This document shows, one piece after another, positions 26,286 through 35,582 of a stretch of 64,000 nt of DNA; position 1 is the first letter of the stretch; the number at the start of each line of letters is the position of its first letter. The stretch lies in assembly GCA_947175605.1 (NCBI GenBank), contig CAMWNH010000001.1, forward strand, positions 1 to 64,000. Direction: 5' to 3'. The notes under the pieces were generated by a model, which saw only the letters and a list, made by a program, of their open reading frames with translations, made no database searches and had not been told where the DNA came from. Source of the stretch: an uncultured Porphyromonadaceae bacterium. Lineage in GTDB: Bacteria > Bacteroidota > Bacteroidia > Bacteroidales > Muribaculaceae. Both the position numbers and the translations under genes were made by a program.

Positions 26286-26987
26286 ATGAAAATTAAAACC
26301 TTATACGGCATATTCCTGGGGCTGGCCTGCGTGCTTGCGGCCGCTTCGTGCAACAAGGAGTCCGATCCTGTGAACCCCACGGGCAACAGCTACGGCAACA
26401 TCGTGAGCGTGGCTGCGCGCGGCGAGGAGGGTGCTACCTTCACTTTCCGTCAGATGAACGACAGTCCTGAAATCACGCTTACGACGCGTCAGGTGTTTCA
26501 GGACGCGCAGGTGAAGGTGGGCTCGCGAATCTTCATCGACTACATTCCGGAGAGCGGTCAGGAATTCGAGAGCGGGGCCGTGTATGTGAAGAGCTATCAG
26601 CGCTGCTACGGACCGGAAATCAAGACGGCGGCGACGAGCAATCCCTCGGAGTGGGGCAGCGCGGGCTTCACGCTTCTGCGCGCCTGGCGTTCGGGCCGGT
26701 GGCTGAATCTCTGGATCATGGCCGAGATGGGTACGGCTCCGCGACGCTTCGAGATGCTTCTCAATCCGGCCAGCGAAAACAGCAGCGAGCCTGAACTTCA
26801 CATCGTGTACTCGCCGGACGTGCAGAACAGCGGCTTCAACCTGCCTGCATACGGCTCCTTCAACATCGCCTCGCTCTGGGACCGCAGCGATGTCACGGGC
26901 CTCACAATCAAATACTTCGACCAGCATGGCATGGAGCAGACGGTGCATCTAAGCAAGGGCCCGTCCTCTCTGACCCCGGTCGAATAA
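26286..26987 (+). CDS. NigD-like lipoprotein
   Basis: The lipobox LAAASC lies near residue 22, and a Bacteroidales-type NigD-like body follows: an N-terminal OB-like beta domain (about residues 38-105, GNIVSVAARGEEG and SRIFIDYIPE) and a C-terminal domain with LHIVYSPDVQ and DVTGLTIKYFD. NigD was named from a bacteriocin (nig) operon; the general role of these lipoproteins is unknown. Coupling by 4 bp to a LolD-like ATPase fits an envelope function. The length of 233 residues is typical. Confidence 0.75.
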   Translation: MKIKTLYGIFLGLACVLAAASCNKESDPVNPTGNSYGNIVSVAARGEEGATFTFRQMNDSPEITLTTRQVFQDAQVKVGSRIFIDYIPESGQEFESGAVYVKSYQRCYGPEIKTAATSNPSEWGSAGFTLLRAWRSGRWLNLWIMAEMGTAPRRFEMLLNPASENSSEPELHIVYSPDVQNSGFNLPAYGSFNIASLWDRSDVTGLTIKYFDQHGMEQTVHLSKGPSSLTPVE

Positions 26988-27019
26988 ACACAACAGAAAC
27001 AACAAACACACACAACAAA

Positions 27020-27331
27020 ATGGAACAGAAAAAGGAACTCAAAATCGAACTTACGCCCGAAGTAGCAACCGGGCACTATAGCAATCTGGCTGCCATCTCG
27101 CACAGCGCCCAGGAATTTTTCTTCGACTTCATCTCGGTAGCTCCCAACATGCCTCAAGCCAAGGTAGTGAGCCGCGTGATCATGACGCCGGAGAATGCGA
27201 AGAACCTTCTCTTCGCCCTTCGCGACAATCTGAGCAAGTACGAGCAGACCTTCGGCGAAATCACGCGCAAGCAGCCCGGGGGCCAGAAGGCCGGGGGCAA
27301 GGGCGAGATACCCAACCCCTTCATGGCATAA
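27020..27331 (+). CDS. DUF3467 family protein
   Basis: A 103-residue cytoplasmic protein with no signal peptide. The conserved pattern is IELTPEVATGHYSNLAAISH, then EFFFDFISVAPN and VVSRVIMTPENAKNLLFALRDNL, as in DUF3467 proteins, which are widespread in Bacteroidota and of unknown function. The C-terminus is Gly/Lys/Pro-rich (about residues 83-103). It lies between the NigD-like gene and cysS and may be part of that transcript. Confidence 0.82.
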   Translation: MEQKKELKIELTPEVATGHYSNLAAISHSAQEFFFDFISVAPNMPQAKVVSRVIMTPENAKNLLFALRDNLSKYEQTFGEITRKQPGGQKAGGKGEIPNPFMA

Positions 27332-27352
27332 GGACGAAAAGCTGACGGAAAC

Positions 27353-28837
27353 ATGAAAACGTCGCAGCTCTGCATCTACAATTCTCTGAGCCGTCAGAAA
27401 GAGCTCTTCCGCCCTATCCACGAGGATATGGTGGGGATGTATGTTTGCGGTCCGACAGTCTACGGCGACGGCCATCTGGGCCACGCCCGTCCGGCCATAA
27501 CGTTCGACATCCTCTTCCGCTATCTGACCCATCTGGGCTACAAGGTGCGCTATGTCCGGAACATCACGGACGTGGGCCATCTGGAGCACGATGCCGACGA
27601 GGGCGAGGACAAGATAGCGAAAAAGGCGCGTCTGGAGCAGCTGGAGCCCATGGAGGTTGTGCAGCACTATCTGAACCGCTACCACAAGGCCATGGAGGCC
27701 CTGAACGTGCTGCCTCCGAGCATCGAGCCTCACGCCTCGGGCCACATCATCGAGCAGATCGAGTATGTGAAGAAAATCCTCGAGGCGGGATATGCCTACG
27801 AAAGCGAGGGTTCGGTGTATTTCGATGTGCCCAAATATAACCGCGATCACGGTTACGGCCGTCTCTCGGGGCGCAACATCGAAGACATCCTCTCGGCCCA
27901 GCGCGAACTGGACGGCCAGAGCGAGAAGCGCCATCCGGCTGATTTCGCACTGTGGAAAAAGGCCGCTCCGGAACATATCATGCACTGGCCGTCGCCCTGG
28001 AGCGAGGGTTTTCCGGGCTGGCACCTCGAGTGCTCGACCATGGGCGAGAAGTATCTGGGCACCCCGTTCGACATCCACGGCGGTGGCATAGACCTGAAAT
28101 TCCCGCACCATGAATGCGAGATAGCTCAGTCGGTGGCACACAACGGCCACGACAGCGTGCGCTACTGGATGCACAACAACATGATCACGATCGACGGCCT
28201 GAAGATGAGCAAGAGCAAGGGCAACTTCATCACGCTGGATGAGTTCTTCACGGGCTCGCATCCGCGTCTGGAGCAGGCTTACGGGCCGATGGTGATCCGT
28301 TTCTTCATCCTGCAGGCTCACTACCGCGGGACCGTGGACTTCTCGAACGAGGCCCTCAAGGGCGCCGAGAAGGCACTGGGACGCATGCTGGACGGCTACA
28401 AGCGTCTTCAGGGGCTGAAGGCTTCGGAGGAGTCGACAATAGACGTGTCGGACCTGGAGCAGCGCGCTTACGAGGCCATGGACGACGATCTGAACACGCC
28501 CACGCTGATAGGCGTGCTGTTCGACGCGGTGCGCATGATAAACGCCGTGAACGACGGAAGCGCCAAGGCCACGCAGGCTGATATAGACGCACTGAAGAAA
28601 CTCATGGATACCTTCCTGGTGGATATTTTAGGCATCCGCACCGAAACAGCAGGAGGCGACGGCGCAGCGACGCTGAAGCCTTACGAGGACGCGGTGGACC
28701 TTCTTCTGGAAATCCGCGGCAATGCCAAGAAGGCCAAAGACTGGAGCACGTCGGACCTCATCCGCGACCGTCTTGCCGCCATCGGCTTCGATGTGAAGGA
28801 CACGAAAGACGGCTTCGAATGGAGCGTGCGCAAATAG
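27353..28837 (+). CDS. cysS: Cysteinyl-tRNA synthetase
   Basis: Class I synthetase charging tRNA-Cys. The signature motifs are [18 protein letters not shown] (the HIGH equivalent HLGH with the zinc-ligand Cys), [10 protein letters not shown] and HHECEIAQS (further zinc ligands), and KMSKSKGNF (the KMSKS loop). The C-terminal DALR-like and anticodon-binding part is present; 494 residues is normal. A clear intrinsic terminator follows about 28 bp after the stop. Confidence 0.97.
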   Translation: MKTSQLCIYNSLSRQKELFRPIHEDMVGMYVCGPTVYGDGHLGHARPAITFDILFRYLTHLGYKVRYVRNITDVGHLEHDADEGEDKIAKKARLEQLEPMEVVQHYLNRYHKAMEALNVLPPSIEPHASGHIIEQIEYVKKILEAGYAYESEGSVYFDVPKYNRDHGYGRLSGRNIEDILSAQRELDGQSEKRHPADFALWKKAAPEHIMHWPSPWSEGFPGWHLECSTMGEKYLGTPFDIHGGGIDLKFPHHECEIAQSVAHNGHDSVRYWMHNNMITIDGLKMSKSKGNFITLDEFFTGSHPRLEQAYGPMVIRFFILQAHYRGTVDFSNEALKGAEKALGRMLDGYKRLQGLKASEESTIDVSDLEQRAYEAMDDDLNTPTLIGVLFDAVRMINAVNDGSAKATQADIDALKKLMDTFLVDILGIRTETAGGDGAATLKPYEDAVDLLLEIRGNAKKAKDWSTSDLIRDRLAAIGFDVKDTKDGFEWSVRK

Positions 28838-28865
28838 TTTCCGAGTATAAGAATTCATTCTTCAC

Positions 28866-28894
28866 CCCGACGCGAGGCAGCGCCGGGTTTTTTT
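28866..28894 (+). terminator. Intrinsic terminator after cysS
   Basis: CCCGACGC (28866-28873) pairs with GCGCCGGG (28880-28887) with one A-C mismatch and a 6-nt loop, directly followed by seven T residues and, after AG, another T run. Confidence 0.82.
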
Positions 28895-28938
28895 AGTTTT
28901 TTTACGAAGCATAGGATGGGTGCAAAGTGGCAGTGGGG

Positions 28939-28970
28939 CTTGCAAAAGGGCTTTTTTTTTTGTATCTTTG
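28939..28970 (+). promoter_or_regulatory. Promoter of the leucine-rich-repeat protein gene
   Basis: CTTG (28939-28942, one mismatch to TTTG), a 20-bp spacer and TATCTTTG (28963-28970). Confidence 0.62.
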
Positions 28971-28999
28971 CAAGCTAAAGCATTTTGAGAATAAAAATT

Positions 29000-30496
29000 A
29001 TGACGAAATACCTCCTCACTTTACTCGTATTGCTCGGTAGCGCTTTTTGCGGCCGGGCGGAAAATTTTGTATCACAGGGCGCCGGCAGCCTGTCGACGGC
29101 TTTTGCGAATCCTGGCGAGCTGACGACGCTCAGCATTTCGGGCCCTATCGATGCCCGCGATATCTTTTTCATCGATAAGTCGATGACATCCCTGACCAGC
29201 CTTGATCTCTCGGCGGCTGAAATCACGGGCTACAAGGGTGCGACGCTCAACGGCCTGTCGGAATACGCGGCCGGAACCATTCCCGCGAAGGCTTTCATGG
29301 GCTCGGGTCTCACGAACGTGACGCTTCCCGCGGCACAGGGTACCGTAATAGGCGATGCCGCTTTTGCGGGCTCGGCTCTCAAAAGCATTGATCTCGGGGG
29401 CAACCTAAGCAGTGTGGGCGACGGCGCATTCAGCAATTGTCCCAATCTTACGGAGGCAACGGTGGGTGCAGCCAAGCTCGGCGACCGTGTGTTCGCATCG
29501 TCGCCCAAGCTTGCAACGGTGACCCTTGCGAGTGTTAGCGAAGTGCCTGCCTCGGCTTTCGCACACTGCACGGCTCTGACGGAAATCAATGGCACGGACG
29601 GCGTGACGGTTATCGGCGACAAGGCTTTCGCAGGCTGCACGGCTCTGGAGAGCTTCAACTTCGGTGCGGCTCTGACGAGCGTGGGCGCCGAGGCTTTCGA
29701 GGGGAGCGCGCTGACAAGCGCCGACATGCAGGACTGCAAGAAGCTCGAGAGCATAGGCAACATGGCATTTGCAAGCGCGACGGGTCTTCAGTCGGCCCTT
29801 ATGCCTGAAAAGGCCGTGACACTGGGCGAGGGCGCATTCTTCGGCTGCACGGCGCTTAAGGAAATCACGCTTCCGGCCGATATGAGCGAGCTTCCGGCAT
29901 ACGTCTTCACAGCGGACAAGGCTCTGGCAAACCAGAATTTCCTGCCCGAGGGTACGATCAGCGTGGGCAACTATGCGATGAAGGACATGACGGGCGTGAA
30001 GAGCGTGACGCTTCCGGAATCGCTTGAATACATAGGCGATGGAGCTATGGAAGGGATGACCGGCCTGGAGAGCATAGACGCCAAATCCATGAAGAACGTT
30101 CCGGAACTGGGAACGGACGTATGGAAGGGCGTGGACCAGAGCGCTGTGGAGCTGTTTGTGTACTCCTCCATGAGCGACGAATACGGTGCAGCGGACCAAT
30201 GGAAAGACTTCAAGCTGATGATCGTGACGGGTATGGACGGCGTGCTCGCTCCCACGGGCGATGAAGAAACCCGCGTAGAGGGCCGCTTCCACGGCCGCGA
30301 ACTGCAGCTGCGCAGTGCGGGAGCTGAAATCATGAAGGTGGACGTGTATAATCCTTCGGGCGCCTTGGTTGTGAGCGCAACTCCCCGCGCTACGGAGGCC
30401 AACATCTCCACGGAGCATGCGGAAGGCCGGATATTCATCGTACAGTGCACACTCTCGGACGGTGTCCGTGCAGCCATGAAGCTGGTGCGTCCTTAA
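29000..30496 (+). CDS. Secreted BspA-like leucine-rich-repeat protein with type IX-like C-terminal domain
   Basis: A signal peptide (about residues 1-19, LLTLLVLLGSAFCGRA) precedes roughly 15 repeats of the BspA/LRR_5 type, recognisable by recurring GDxAFxGCxxL and SVTLPxSLxxIGD patterns (for example VIGDKAFAGCTALESF and YIGDGAMEGMTGL). The last about 75 residues differ: VDVYNPSGALVV and GRIFIVQCTLSDG followed by AMKLVRP, a beta-rich end resembling a type A sorting domain of type IX secretion. I start at the ATG at 29000; the TTG at 28985 is in frame but adds a charged leader. BspA-like proteins often bind host matrix or other bacteria; binding here is inference. Confidence 0.82.
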   Translation: MTKYLLTLLVLLGSAFCGRAENFVSQGAGSLSTAFANPGELTTLSISGPIDARDIFFIDKSMTSLTSLDLSAAEITGYKGATLNGLSEYAAGTIPAKAFMGSGLTNVTLPAAQGTVIGDAAFAGSALKSIDLGGNLSSVGDGAFSNCPNLTEATVGAAKLGDRVFASSPKLATVTLASVSEVPASAFAHCTALTEINGTDGVTVIGDKAFAGCTALESFNFGAALTSVGAEAFEGSALTSADMQDCKKLESIGNMAFASATGLQSALMPEKAVTLGEGAFFGCTALKEITLPADMSELPAYVFTADKALANQNFLPEGTISVGNYAMKDMTGVKSVTLPESLEYIGDGAMEGMTGLESIDAKSMKNVPELGTDVWKGVDQSAVELFVYSSMSDEYGAADQWKDFKLMIVTGMDGVLAPTGDEETRVEGRFHGRELQLRSAGAEIMKVDVYNPSGALVVSATPRATEANISTEHAEGRIFIVQCTLSDGVRAAMKLVRP

Positions 30497-30533
30497 GCGT
30501 AAAACCACAAACACTACCCCCCACCCTGCATAA

Positions 30534-31325
30534 ATGGGTAAGAACAAGCTAAAAAAATTCAGTGAACTGGAAGGCATGGAATTTGTCTTCCAGTATCCTT
30601 ATTCCCGCCTTTCATCCGAAGGATTCGGACTGCGGGGCCACTGGCACGAGGACTTCTTCCACAACGATAATCCCATAGTGCTGGAGCTGGGCTGCGGCAA
30701 GGGCGAATATACCACGGGACTGGCCCGCGCGGAAAGCGGGAAGAATTTCATAGGCATAGACATCAAGGGTGCGCGCATGTGGACCGGTGCGAGCCGGGCG
30801 AAGGCAGAAGGGATGAAGAACGTGGCGTTCGTACGCACGAACATCGAACTGCTGGAGAGCTTCTTCGCGCCCGGGGAGGTGTCAGAAATATGGATAACCT
30901 TCCCTGACCCGCAGATGAAAAAGGCCCGCAAGCGCCTGACCTCGACGGTGTTCATGGAACTCTACCGCAAGGTTCTTGCCGGCGGGGGTCGCGTGCATCT
31001 GAAGACGGACAGTCCTTTCCTCTGGACCTATACGCGCATGCTTGCGGAGCATAACGGTCTTGAAATAACGGAACAGAGCGCGGATCTGCACAATGACAGC
31101 CGCTACGGCGCGGAGCACCCTCTGCGGGCCATCCGCACACACTACGAGCAGCAGTGGCTGGACCGCGGCCTGTCCATAAAATACATCTCGCTGCGTCTGC
31201 CGTCGGAGGGTTCGCTGGAAGAACCGCCCGGGGCCGAGGACATCGAGCATGACACATACCGCTCCTACTCGCGCGGCTATATCCAGATGCCGCAGCTGAT
31301 GGAGGATAAAGCAGAACAAAACTGA
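30534..31325 (+). CDS. trmB: tRNA (guanine-N7-)-methyltransferase
   Basis: TrmB methylates G46 in the tRNA variable loop. The SAM-binding motif [16 protein letters not shown], the [11 protein letters not shown] segment, [15 protein letters not shown] (catalytic PDP motif region) and the C-terminal [10 protein letters not shown] are all family-specific. The 263 residues include a C-terminal extension beyond E. coli TrmB. It follows the leucine-rich-repeat gene by 37 bp and precedes an Mrp-type ATPase by 17 bp. Confidence 0.94.
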   Translation: MGKNKLKKFSELEGMEFVFQYPYSRLSSEGFGLRGHWHEDFFHNDNPIVLELGCGKGEYTTGLARAESGKNFIGIDIKGARMWTGASRAKAEGMKNVAFVRTNIELLESFFAPGEVSEIWITFPDPQMKKARKRLTSTVFMELYRKVLAGGGRVHLKTDSPFLWTYTRMLAEHNGLEITEQSADLHNDSRYGAEHPLRAIRTHYEQQWLDRGLSIKYISLRLPSEGSLEEPPGAEDIEHDTYRSYSRGYIQMPQLMEDKAEQN

Positions 31326-31342
31326 AAACTATCAGAAAGAAT

Positions 31343-32440
31343 ATGGCACTCTACCCTGCACTTATCACAGATGCGCTGCGCACGGTGCGTTATCCGGGCG
31401 CAGGGAAGAATCTTGTGGACCTCGGAATGGTCGAGGATGACATACGTATAGACGGCGACAGCGTGAGCTTCTCGCTGATCTTCGACAAGCCCACGGACCC
31501 GTTTCTGAAATCGGTTGTGAAGAGCGCCGAGGCAGCCATAAAGGCGGCAGCGGGCGCGGACACAACCGTGATAGTAAACGTAAAGACCCGCCAGGCCGCT
31601 CCGGCACCGAAAGCTCCGGTGCTTCCGGGCGTGAAGAATATCGTGGCCGTTTCGTCGGGAAAGGGCGGCGTGGGCAAGAGCACAGTGGCGGCCAACCTTG
31701 CGGTGTCGCTTGCCGCGGACGGCTATCGCGTGGGCCTTTTAGACGCCGATATCTTCGGGCCTTCGATGCCCAAGATGTTCGGTCTTGAGGATGCAGAAAT
31801 CTATATGCACGAGGTGGATGGCCGTCCGCTGATAATCCCTGCGGAACGCTATGGCGTTAAGCTACTGTCGATAGGTTTTCTCGTCCAGAAAGGGAGCGCT
31901 ACGGTATACCGCGGCGGCATGGCGACGAGCGTGCTTAAACAGCTCATAGAGCAGGCCGACTGGGGCGAGCTGGACTATTTCCTGATAGATCTGCCGCCGG
32001 GCACGAGCGATATCCATCTGACGCTGGTGCAGACGCTGGCGCTGACGGGTGCTGTGGTGGTGACAACGCCGCAACAGGTGGCGCTTGCGGATGCGCGGAA
32101 GGGTATAGACATGTTCCGCAATCCGCACATCAATGTTCCTGTTTTAGGTGTAGTGGCCAATATGGCATGGTTTACGCCTGAAAAACATCCGGATGAGCGC
32201 TACTATATTTTCGGCAATGAGCAGGACGTGGACGAGATGGCGCGAGAATTCGATGTGCCTGTACTGGCGCGCATCCCTCTTGTGGCCAGCGTGGGCGAAC
32301 ATTCCGACTCGGGGCGCCCCATAGCGCTTGAGGATACGGTGGCGGGCCAGGCATTCGTGCATCTGGGTCGCGAGGTTGTGGAAGCTGTGGACAAGCGCAA
32401 TGAGGCGCTTCCGCCAACGGTGAAAGTAGAACTGCATTGA
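31343..32440 (+). CDS. Mrp/ApbC-family Fe-S cluster carrier ATPase
   Basis: An N-terminal DUF59/MIP18-like domain (about residues 1-85) is followed by a deviant-Walker ATPase: VSSGKGGVGKSTVAANLA, DADIFGPSMPKMFG, LIDLPPGTSDIHLTL. These proteins ferry Fe-S clusters to apoproteins. The CxxC that binds the bridging cluster in classical Mrp proteins is absent after VVANMAWFTPE, where the ENMSxFxCPxC segment would lie, so cluster binding may differ. The length of 365 residues is typical. The separate suf operon is about 4 kb downstream. Confidence 0.9.
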   Translation: MALYPALITDALRTVRYPGAGKNLVDLGMVEDDIRIDGDSVSFSLIFDKPTDPFLKSVVKSAEAAIKAAAGADTTVIVNVKTRQAAPAPKAPVLPGVKNIVAVSSGKGGVGKSTVAANLAVSLAADGYRVGLLDADIFGPSMPKMFGLEDAEIYMHEVDGRPLIIPAERYGVKLLSIGFLVQKGSATVYRGGMATSVLKQLIEQADWGELDYFLIDLPPGTSDIHLTLVQTLALTGAVVVTTPQQVALADARKGIDMFRNPHINVPVLGVVANMAWFTPEKHPDERYYIFGNEQDVDEMAREFDVPVLARIPLVASVGEHSDSGRPIALEDTVAGQAFVHLGREVVEAVDKRNEALPPTVKVELH

Positions 32441-32454
32441 TGTAGGGACAGATT

Positions 32455-32865
32455 ATGAAGCTGCTGGTGGTGAACGGACCTAACCTCAACCTATTGGGTA
32501 GGCGCCAACCTGAAATCTACGGAACGAAATCGCTTGCGGATATAGAGCGCGAGCTGAGGGAGAGTTTTCCCGAGGTAGAGTTCGAATTTTTCCAAAGCAA
32601 TCACGAGGGCGCCATCATAGACGCCCTATGCGCTACGGACGCCCGTGGCGTGGTGCTGAATGCCGGTGCGTATACGCATACGTCGCTGGCTATAGCTGAT
32701 GCCATAGCGGGCACGGGACTGCCGGTGGTGGAGGTGCATCTATCCAATATCTTCGCCCGCGAGGAAATCCGCCGTCAGAGCCTGATAGCTCCCGTGTGCA
32801 GGGGATGTATCTCGGGCTTCGGCGCCGACAGCTACAAACTGGCCGTTGCTTCGTTTCTACAATAG
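32455..32865 (+). CDS. aroQ: 3-dehydroquinate dehydratase, type II
   Basis: It catalyses the third shikimate-pathway step. The type II signature is complete: LVVNGPNLNLLGRRQPEIYG (catalytic Arg and Tyr), FQSNHEGAIIDAL, LNAGAYTHTSLAIADAI and VEVHLSNIFAREE (active-site His). 136 residues, slightly shorter than average. It lies 14 bp after the Mrp-like gene and 36 bp before an SDR gene. Confidence 0.95.
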   Translation: MKLLVVNGPNLNLLGRRQPEIYGTKSLADIERELRESFPEVEFEFFQSNHEGAIIDALCATDARGVVLNAGAYTHTSLAIADAIAGTGLPVVEVHLSNIFAREEIRRQSLIAPVCRGCISGFGADSYKLAVASFLQ

Positions 32866-32901
32866 TCGATAGCGGTCTAAAAACGAAAAAAACAGAGACA
32901 G

Positions 32902-33924
32902 ATGAAGAGTATTCTGATAGTGGGCGCAGGGGGATTCATAGGCGGATTCATAGCTGCGGAGGCCCTGAAGCGCGGATTTGACACATATGTGTGCGTGCGC
33001 GAGAGCACATCACGCCGCTACCTGAAGGATGAACGTCTGCACTTTGTGGTGCTGGACTATGATGACCCTCTGTCAATGAGCGGCTCGCTGGCGGAAGCGG
33101 CTCCGGGAGGAAAGCCTTGGGACTATGTGATCTATAATCTCGGAGCTACAAAATGCGCCAATTTCGCTGACTTCAACCGGATAAATTTCGGCTATCTACG
33201 CAGCTTCGTGGGCCTTCTCAAGGAGCTTCGCTTAGTGCCTGAACGATTCCTCTACATGAGTTCGCTGAGCGCGCTGGGCCCCGGCGATGAGAAGGATTAT
33301 ACGCCCATGACCGAGGCAATGGTGCCCCACCCCAATACGCGCTACGGTCTTTCGAAGATAAAGGCTGAAAGCTATCTGGAGATGCAGACGGATTTTCCAT
33401 GGATCATCTTCCGCCCGACGGGCGTGTACGGTCCTCACGAACGCGACTACCTCATGATGGTGAAGAGTATAGACGCGGGCTTTGATTTCGGAGTGGGCTA
33501 TAAGCGCCAGATGCTGACCTTCATATATGTGGAGGATCTGGTGACAGCGATGTTCCAGGCTCTTGAAGCCCCGGGGACGGTTCATAAAAAATATATAATC
33601 AGCGAAAACCGCGCCTATACGCAGTCGGAATTCCGCACACTGGTGAGCAAGGCTCTGGGCAAACGTTTCTGTATTCCGGTGAAGCTCCCGCTGTGGATGG
33701 CCTACATCGCATCGGTGGTTGCGGAAAAGTACGGAGTTCTCACTCTGAAGGCATCCACGCTGAACCGCGACAAGTTCAAAATAATGAAGCAACGCAACTG
33801 GAACTGCTCGACGGAGGCAGCTCGACGTGACTTCGGTTTCGATCCGCAGTTCAGTCTCGAGCGCGGAATCGCGGAGACGGTGAAAGCTTATATCGCCGAG
33901 AAAAAGCACAATAAAAAGAAATGA
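32902..33924 (+). CDS. NAD(P)-dependent epimerase/dehydratase (extended SDR)
   Basis: The Rossmann motif is ILIVGAGGFIGGFIA near the N-terminus; the active-site Tyr and Lys are in RYGLSKIKAES; YMSSLSALGPG supplies the Ser, and FRPTGVYGPHERD is the substrate-side motif of sugar epimerase relatives. The 340 residues match NAD-dependent epimerase/dehydratases of Bacteroidota with unknown substrate. The gene overlaps the small membrane-protein gene by four bases and starts a four-gene run ending with DUF3667. Confidence 0.87.
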   Translation: MKSILIVGAGGFIGGFIAAEALKRGFDTYVCVRESTSRRYLKDERLHFVVLDYDDPLSMSGSLAEAAPGGKPWDYVIYNLGATKCANFADFNRINFGYLRSFVGLLKELRLVPERFLYMSSLSALGPGDEKDYTPMTEAMVPHPNTRYGLSKIKAESYLEMQTDFPWIIFRPTGVYGPHERDYLMMVKSIDAGFDFGVGYKRQMLTFIYVEDLVTAMFQALEAPGTVHKKYIISENRAYTQSEFRTLVSKALGKRFCIPVKLPLWMAYIASVVAEKYGVLTLKASTLNRDKFKIMKQRNWNCSTEAARRDFGFDPQFSLERGIAETVKAYIAEKKHNKKK

Positions 33925-34205
33925 GCATGCCGGAAACATATGCTGCCAGACGGCCTTGGTGGTTCGGATGTGTGTGTGTCCTCGCCTGCGTGCCGGCATT
34001 TTTCATGCCGTTTATGGAAGGCATGGAGGAGGTGCGTGCGGCTTTGGGCAAGCTCTTCACCTATTTTCCGGTGTATGTGTGCGCTTCGGCTCTGTGTGCA
34101 TGGCTAAGCTACGGCCGCAAGACCTACGTGGCGTGGATTCTGATAGGCGTGCTTGCGCTGTCGTATCTTTCAATATGGCTTCTGTACCGCAGCTATGGAC
34201 TTTGA
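33921..34205 (+). CDS. Small integral membrane protein of unknown function
   Basis: A 94-residue protein with three hydrophobic stretches: about residues 12-30 (WWFGCVCVLACVPAFFMPF), 45-62 (YFPVYVCASALCAWLSY) and 67-87 (TYVAWILIGVLALSYLSIWL). I do not recognise a family. It overlaps the SDR gene by four bases and the O-methyltransferase gene by 11 bases, so it is almost certainly translated as part of that operon. The initiator is ATG, with a second Met two codons on. Confidence 0.7.
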   Translation: MSMPETYAARRPWWFGCVCVLACVPAFFMPFMEGMEEVRAALGKLFTYFPVYVCASALCAWLSYGRKTYVAWILIGVLALSYLSIWLLYRSYGL

Positions 34206-34830
34206 GGAATACATAGACTCTCACATAGATGCGGAGCCGGAGCATCTGCGGAAGCTCTACCGTCATACTAATCTCACGCGTCTCTATCCGCGCATGTGCT
34301 CGGGCCACGCTCAGGGGCGTCTGCTGGTGATGCTCACCCGCATGATAGATCCGCAGCGTGTGCTGGAACTGGGTACGTTCACGGGCTATTCCGCTCTATG
34401 CTTCGCAGAAGGTTCGGGGGCCGGCACTACGATAGACACCGTGGAGGTGGACGACGAATATGCGGATGAGCTACGCGAGCTATTCGCAACGGCGCCTGAC
34501 GGAGATAAAATAACACTCCACATAGGGGATGCGGAGGAGTTTATGGAGGCGTGCTCTCCCGAGAGCTACGACCTGATATTCATAGATGCGAACAAGCGGC
34601 GCTATACGGCCTATTACGAGGCTTCTCTACGTGTTTTGCGTCCCGGGGGATACATTCTTGCGGACAATACTCTATGGAGCTCTAAAGTGGCTGAAAATGC
34701 GTCTACGCATCATGATGCGCAAACGGAGGGTATCCGTTCTTTCAATGATCTTGTGGCCGTGGACTCAAGAGTGGAGAAGGTGATTCTTCCGATACGTGAC
34801 GGTCTTACCATCATTCGCAAGAAAGCATGA
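34195..34830 (+). CDS. Class I SAM-dependent O-methyltransferase (COMT/CCoAMT-like)
   Basis: The SAM-binding region is VLELGTFTGYSALCFAEG, with VEVDDEYADELREL as the acidic loop, DLIFIDANKRRYTAYYEA holding metal-ligand Asp and Asn, and LRPGGYILADNTLWSSKV as motif III. This is the pattern of bacterial catechol/caffeoyl-CoA-type O-methyltransferases (YrrM-like). I use the ATG at 34195, inside the end of the upstream gene, since the natural N-terminus is MDFEEYIDSHI. 211 residues. The substrate is unknown; YrrM-like enzymes may act on tRNA wobble uridines. Confidence 0.88.
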   Translation: MDFEEYIDSHIDAEPEHLRKLYRHTNLTRLYPRMCSGHAQGRLLVMLTRMIDPQRVLELGTFTGYSALCFAEGSGAGTTIDTVEVDDEYADELRELFATAPDGDKITLHIGDAEEFMEACSPESYDLIFIDANKRRYTAYYEASLRVLRPGGYILADNTLWSSKVAENASTHHDAQTEGIRSFNDLVAVDSRVEKVILPIRDGLTIIRKKA

Positions 34831-35582
34831 AACATTGCCTGAACTGCGGTAAGGAACTGAAGGAGAATGATGGCTACTGCCCCGGTTGCGGCCAGGATGC
34901 TTCTACATCGCGACTTTCCACGAGATCCTTCCTAATGGATACGTTGCTGCGTCTTACACGCATGAACAAGGGATTCATATATACGTGTGTCCAACTACTT
35001 TTACGACCGTGGGTTGTTATACGGGATTACATACATGGCAAACGGGTGAAATATACATCTCCCGTGCAGATGCTGATCGTGCTGTGTTTCATCTTTGTTA
35101 TCTTCACAAAGATTGTATATGGAAAGGATTCAGGAGATCTGATGGAACTTCTATATCTGCCTTCCGAGGAATCTACAAAAATAAAGACACTCAATTATTT
35201 TTTAAAATTCTATCTTGCATCTCCGTCCCTGCAATACATATTCCTTTTTCTACCTGCACTGCCTGTGCTGCGAATTGTCTTCAAAAAGCATGGTGCTTCA
35301 AAATATAATACGGCAGAATATCTCGTGGCTGGCCTATATATGGCGGATACATTGTTGTGTCTGAGTATATTGACATTGCCTGTAACTACATATTTGCCCG
35401 AACTGACCAGCTTGCTTTTCTTAACGCTATGTACTCTCTCCGTATATAAGGCTTTCCTGAGCAATAAAGGCAGTCGATGGTATAGAGCCCGAATGATACT
35501 GCTGTATCTATTCATAACCTTTTTCCTGTACGTCTTTCTTCTGTCATTACTGGGTCTTATTTACTATTTATTGATTCGTTGA
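34827..35582 (+). CDS. DUF3667 zinc-ribbon membrane protein
   Basis: The N-terminal zinc ribbon is CLNCGKELKENDGYCPGCGQ (residues 4-23). The linker FIYTCVQLLLRPWVVIRDYI and HGKRVKYTSPVQML match the DUF3667 core, and four or five membrane helices follow to the end. DUF3667 proteins are common in Bacteroidota with unknown function. The gene overlaps the O-methyltransferase by four bases (ATGA). Its sequence becomes clearly A+T-richer towards the 3' end, grading into the A+T-rich intergenic region downstream. Confidence 0.82.
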   Translation: MKHCLNCGKELKENDGYCPGCGQDASTSRLSTRSFLMDTLLRLTRMNKGFIYTCVQLLLRPWVVIRDYIHGKRVKYTSPVQMLIVLCFIFVIFTKIVYGKDSGDLMELLYLPSEESTKIKTLNYFLKFYLASPSLQYIFLFLPALPVLRIVFKKHGASKYNTAEYLVAGLYMADTLLCLSILTLPVTTYLPELTSLLFLTLCTLSVYKAFLSNKGSRWYRARMILLYLFITFFLYVFLLSLLGLIYYLLIR

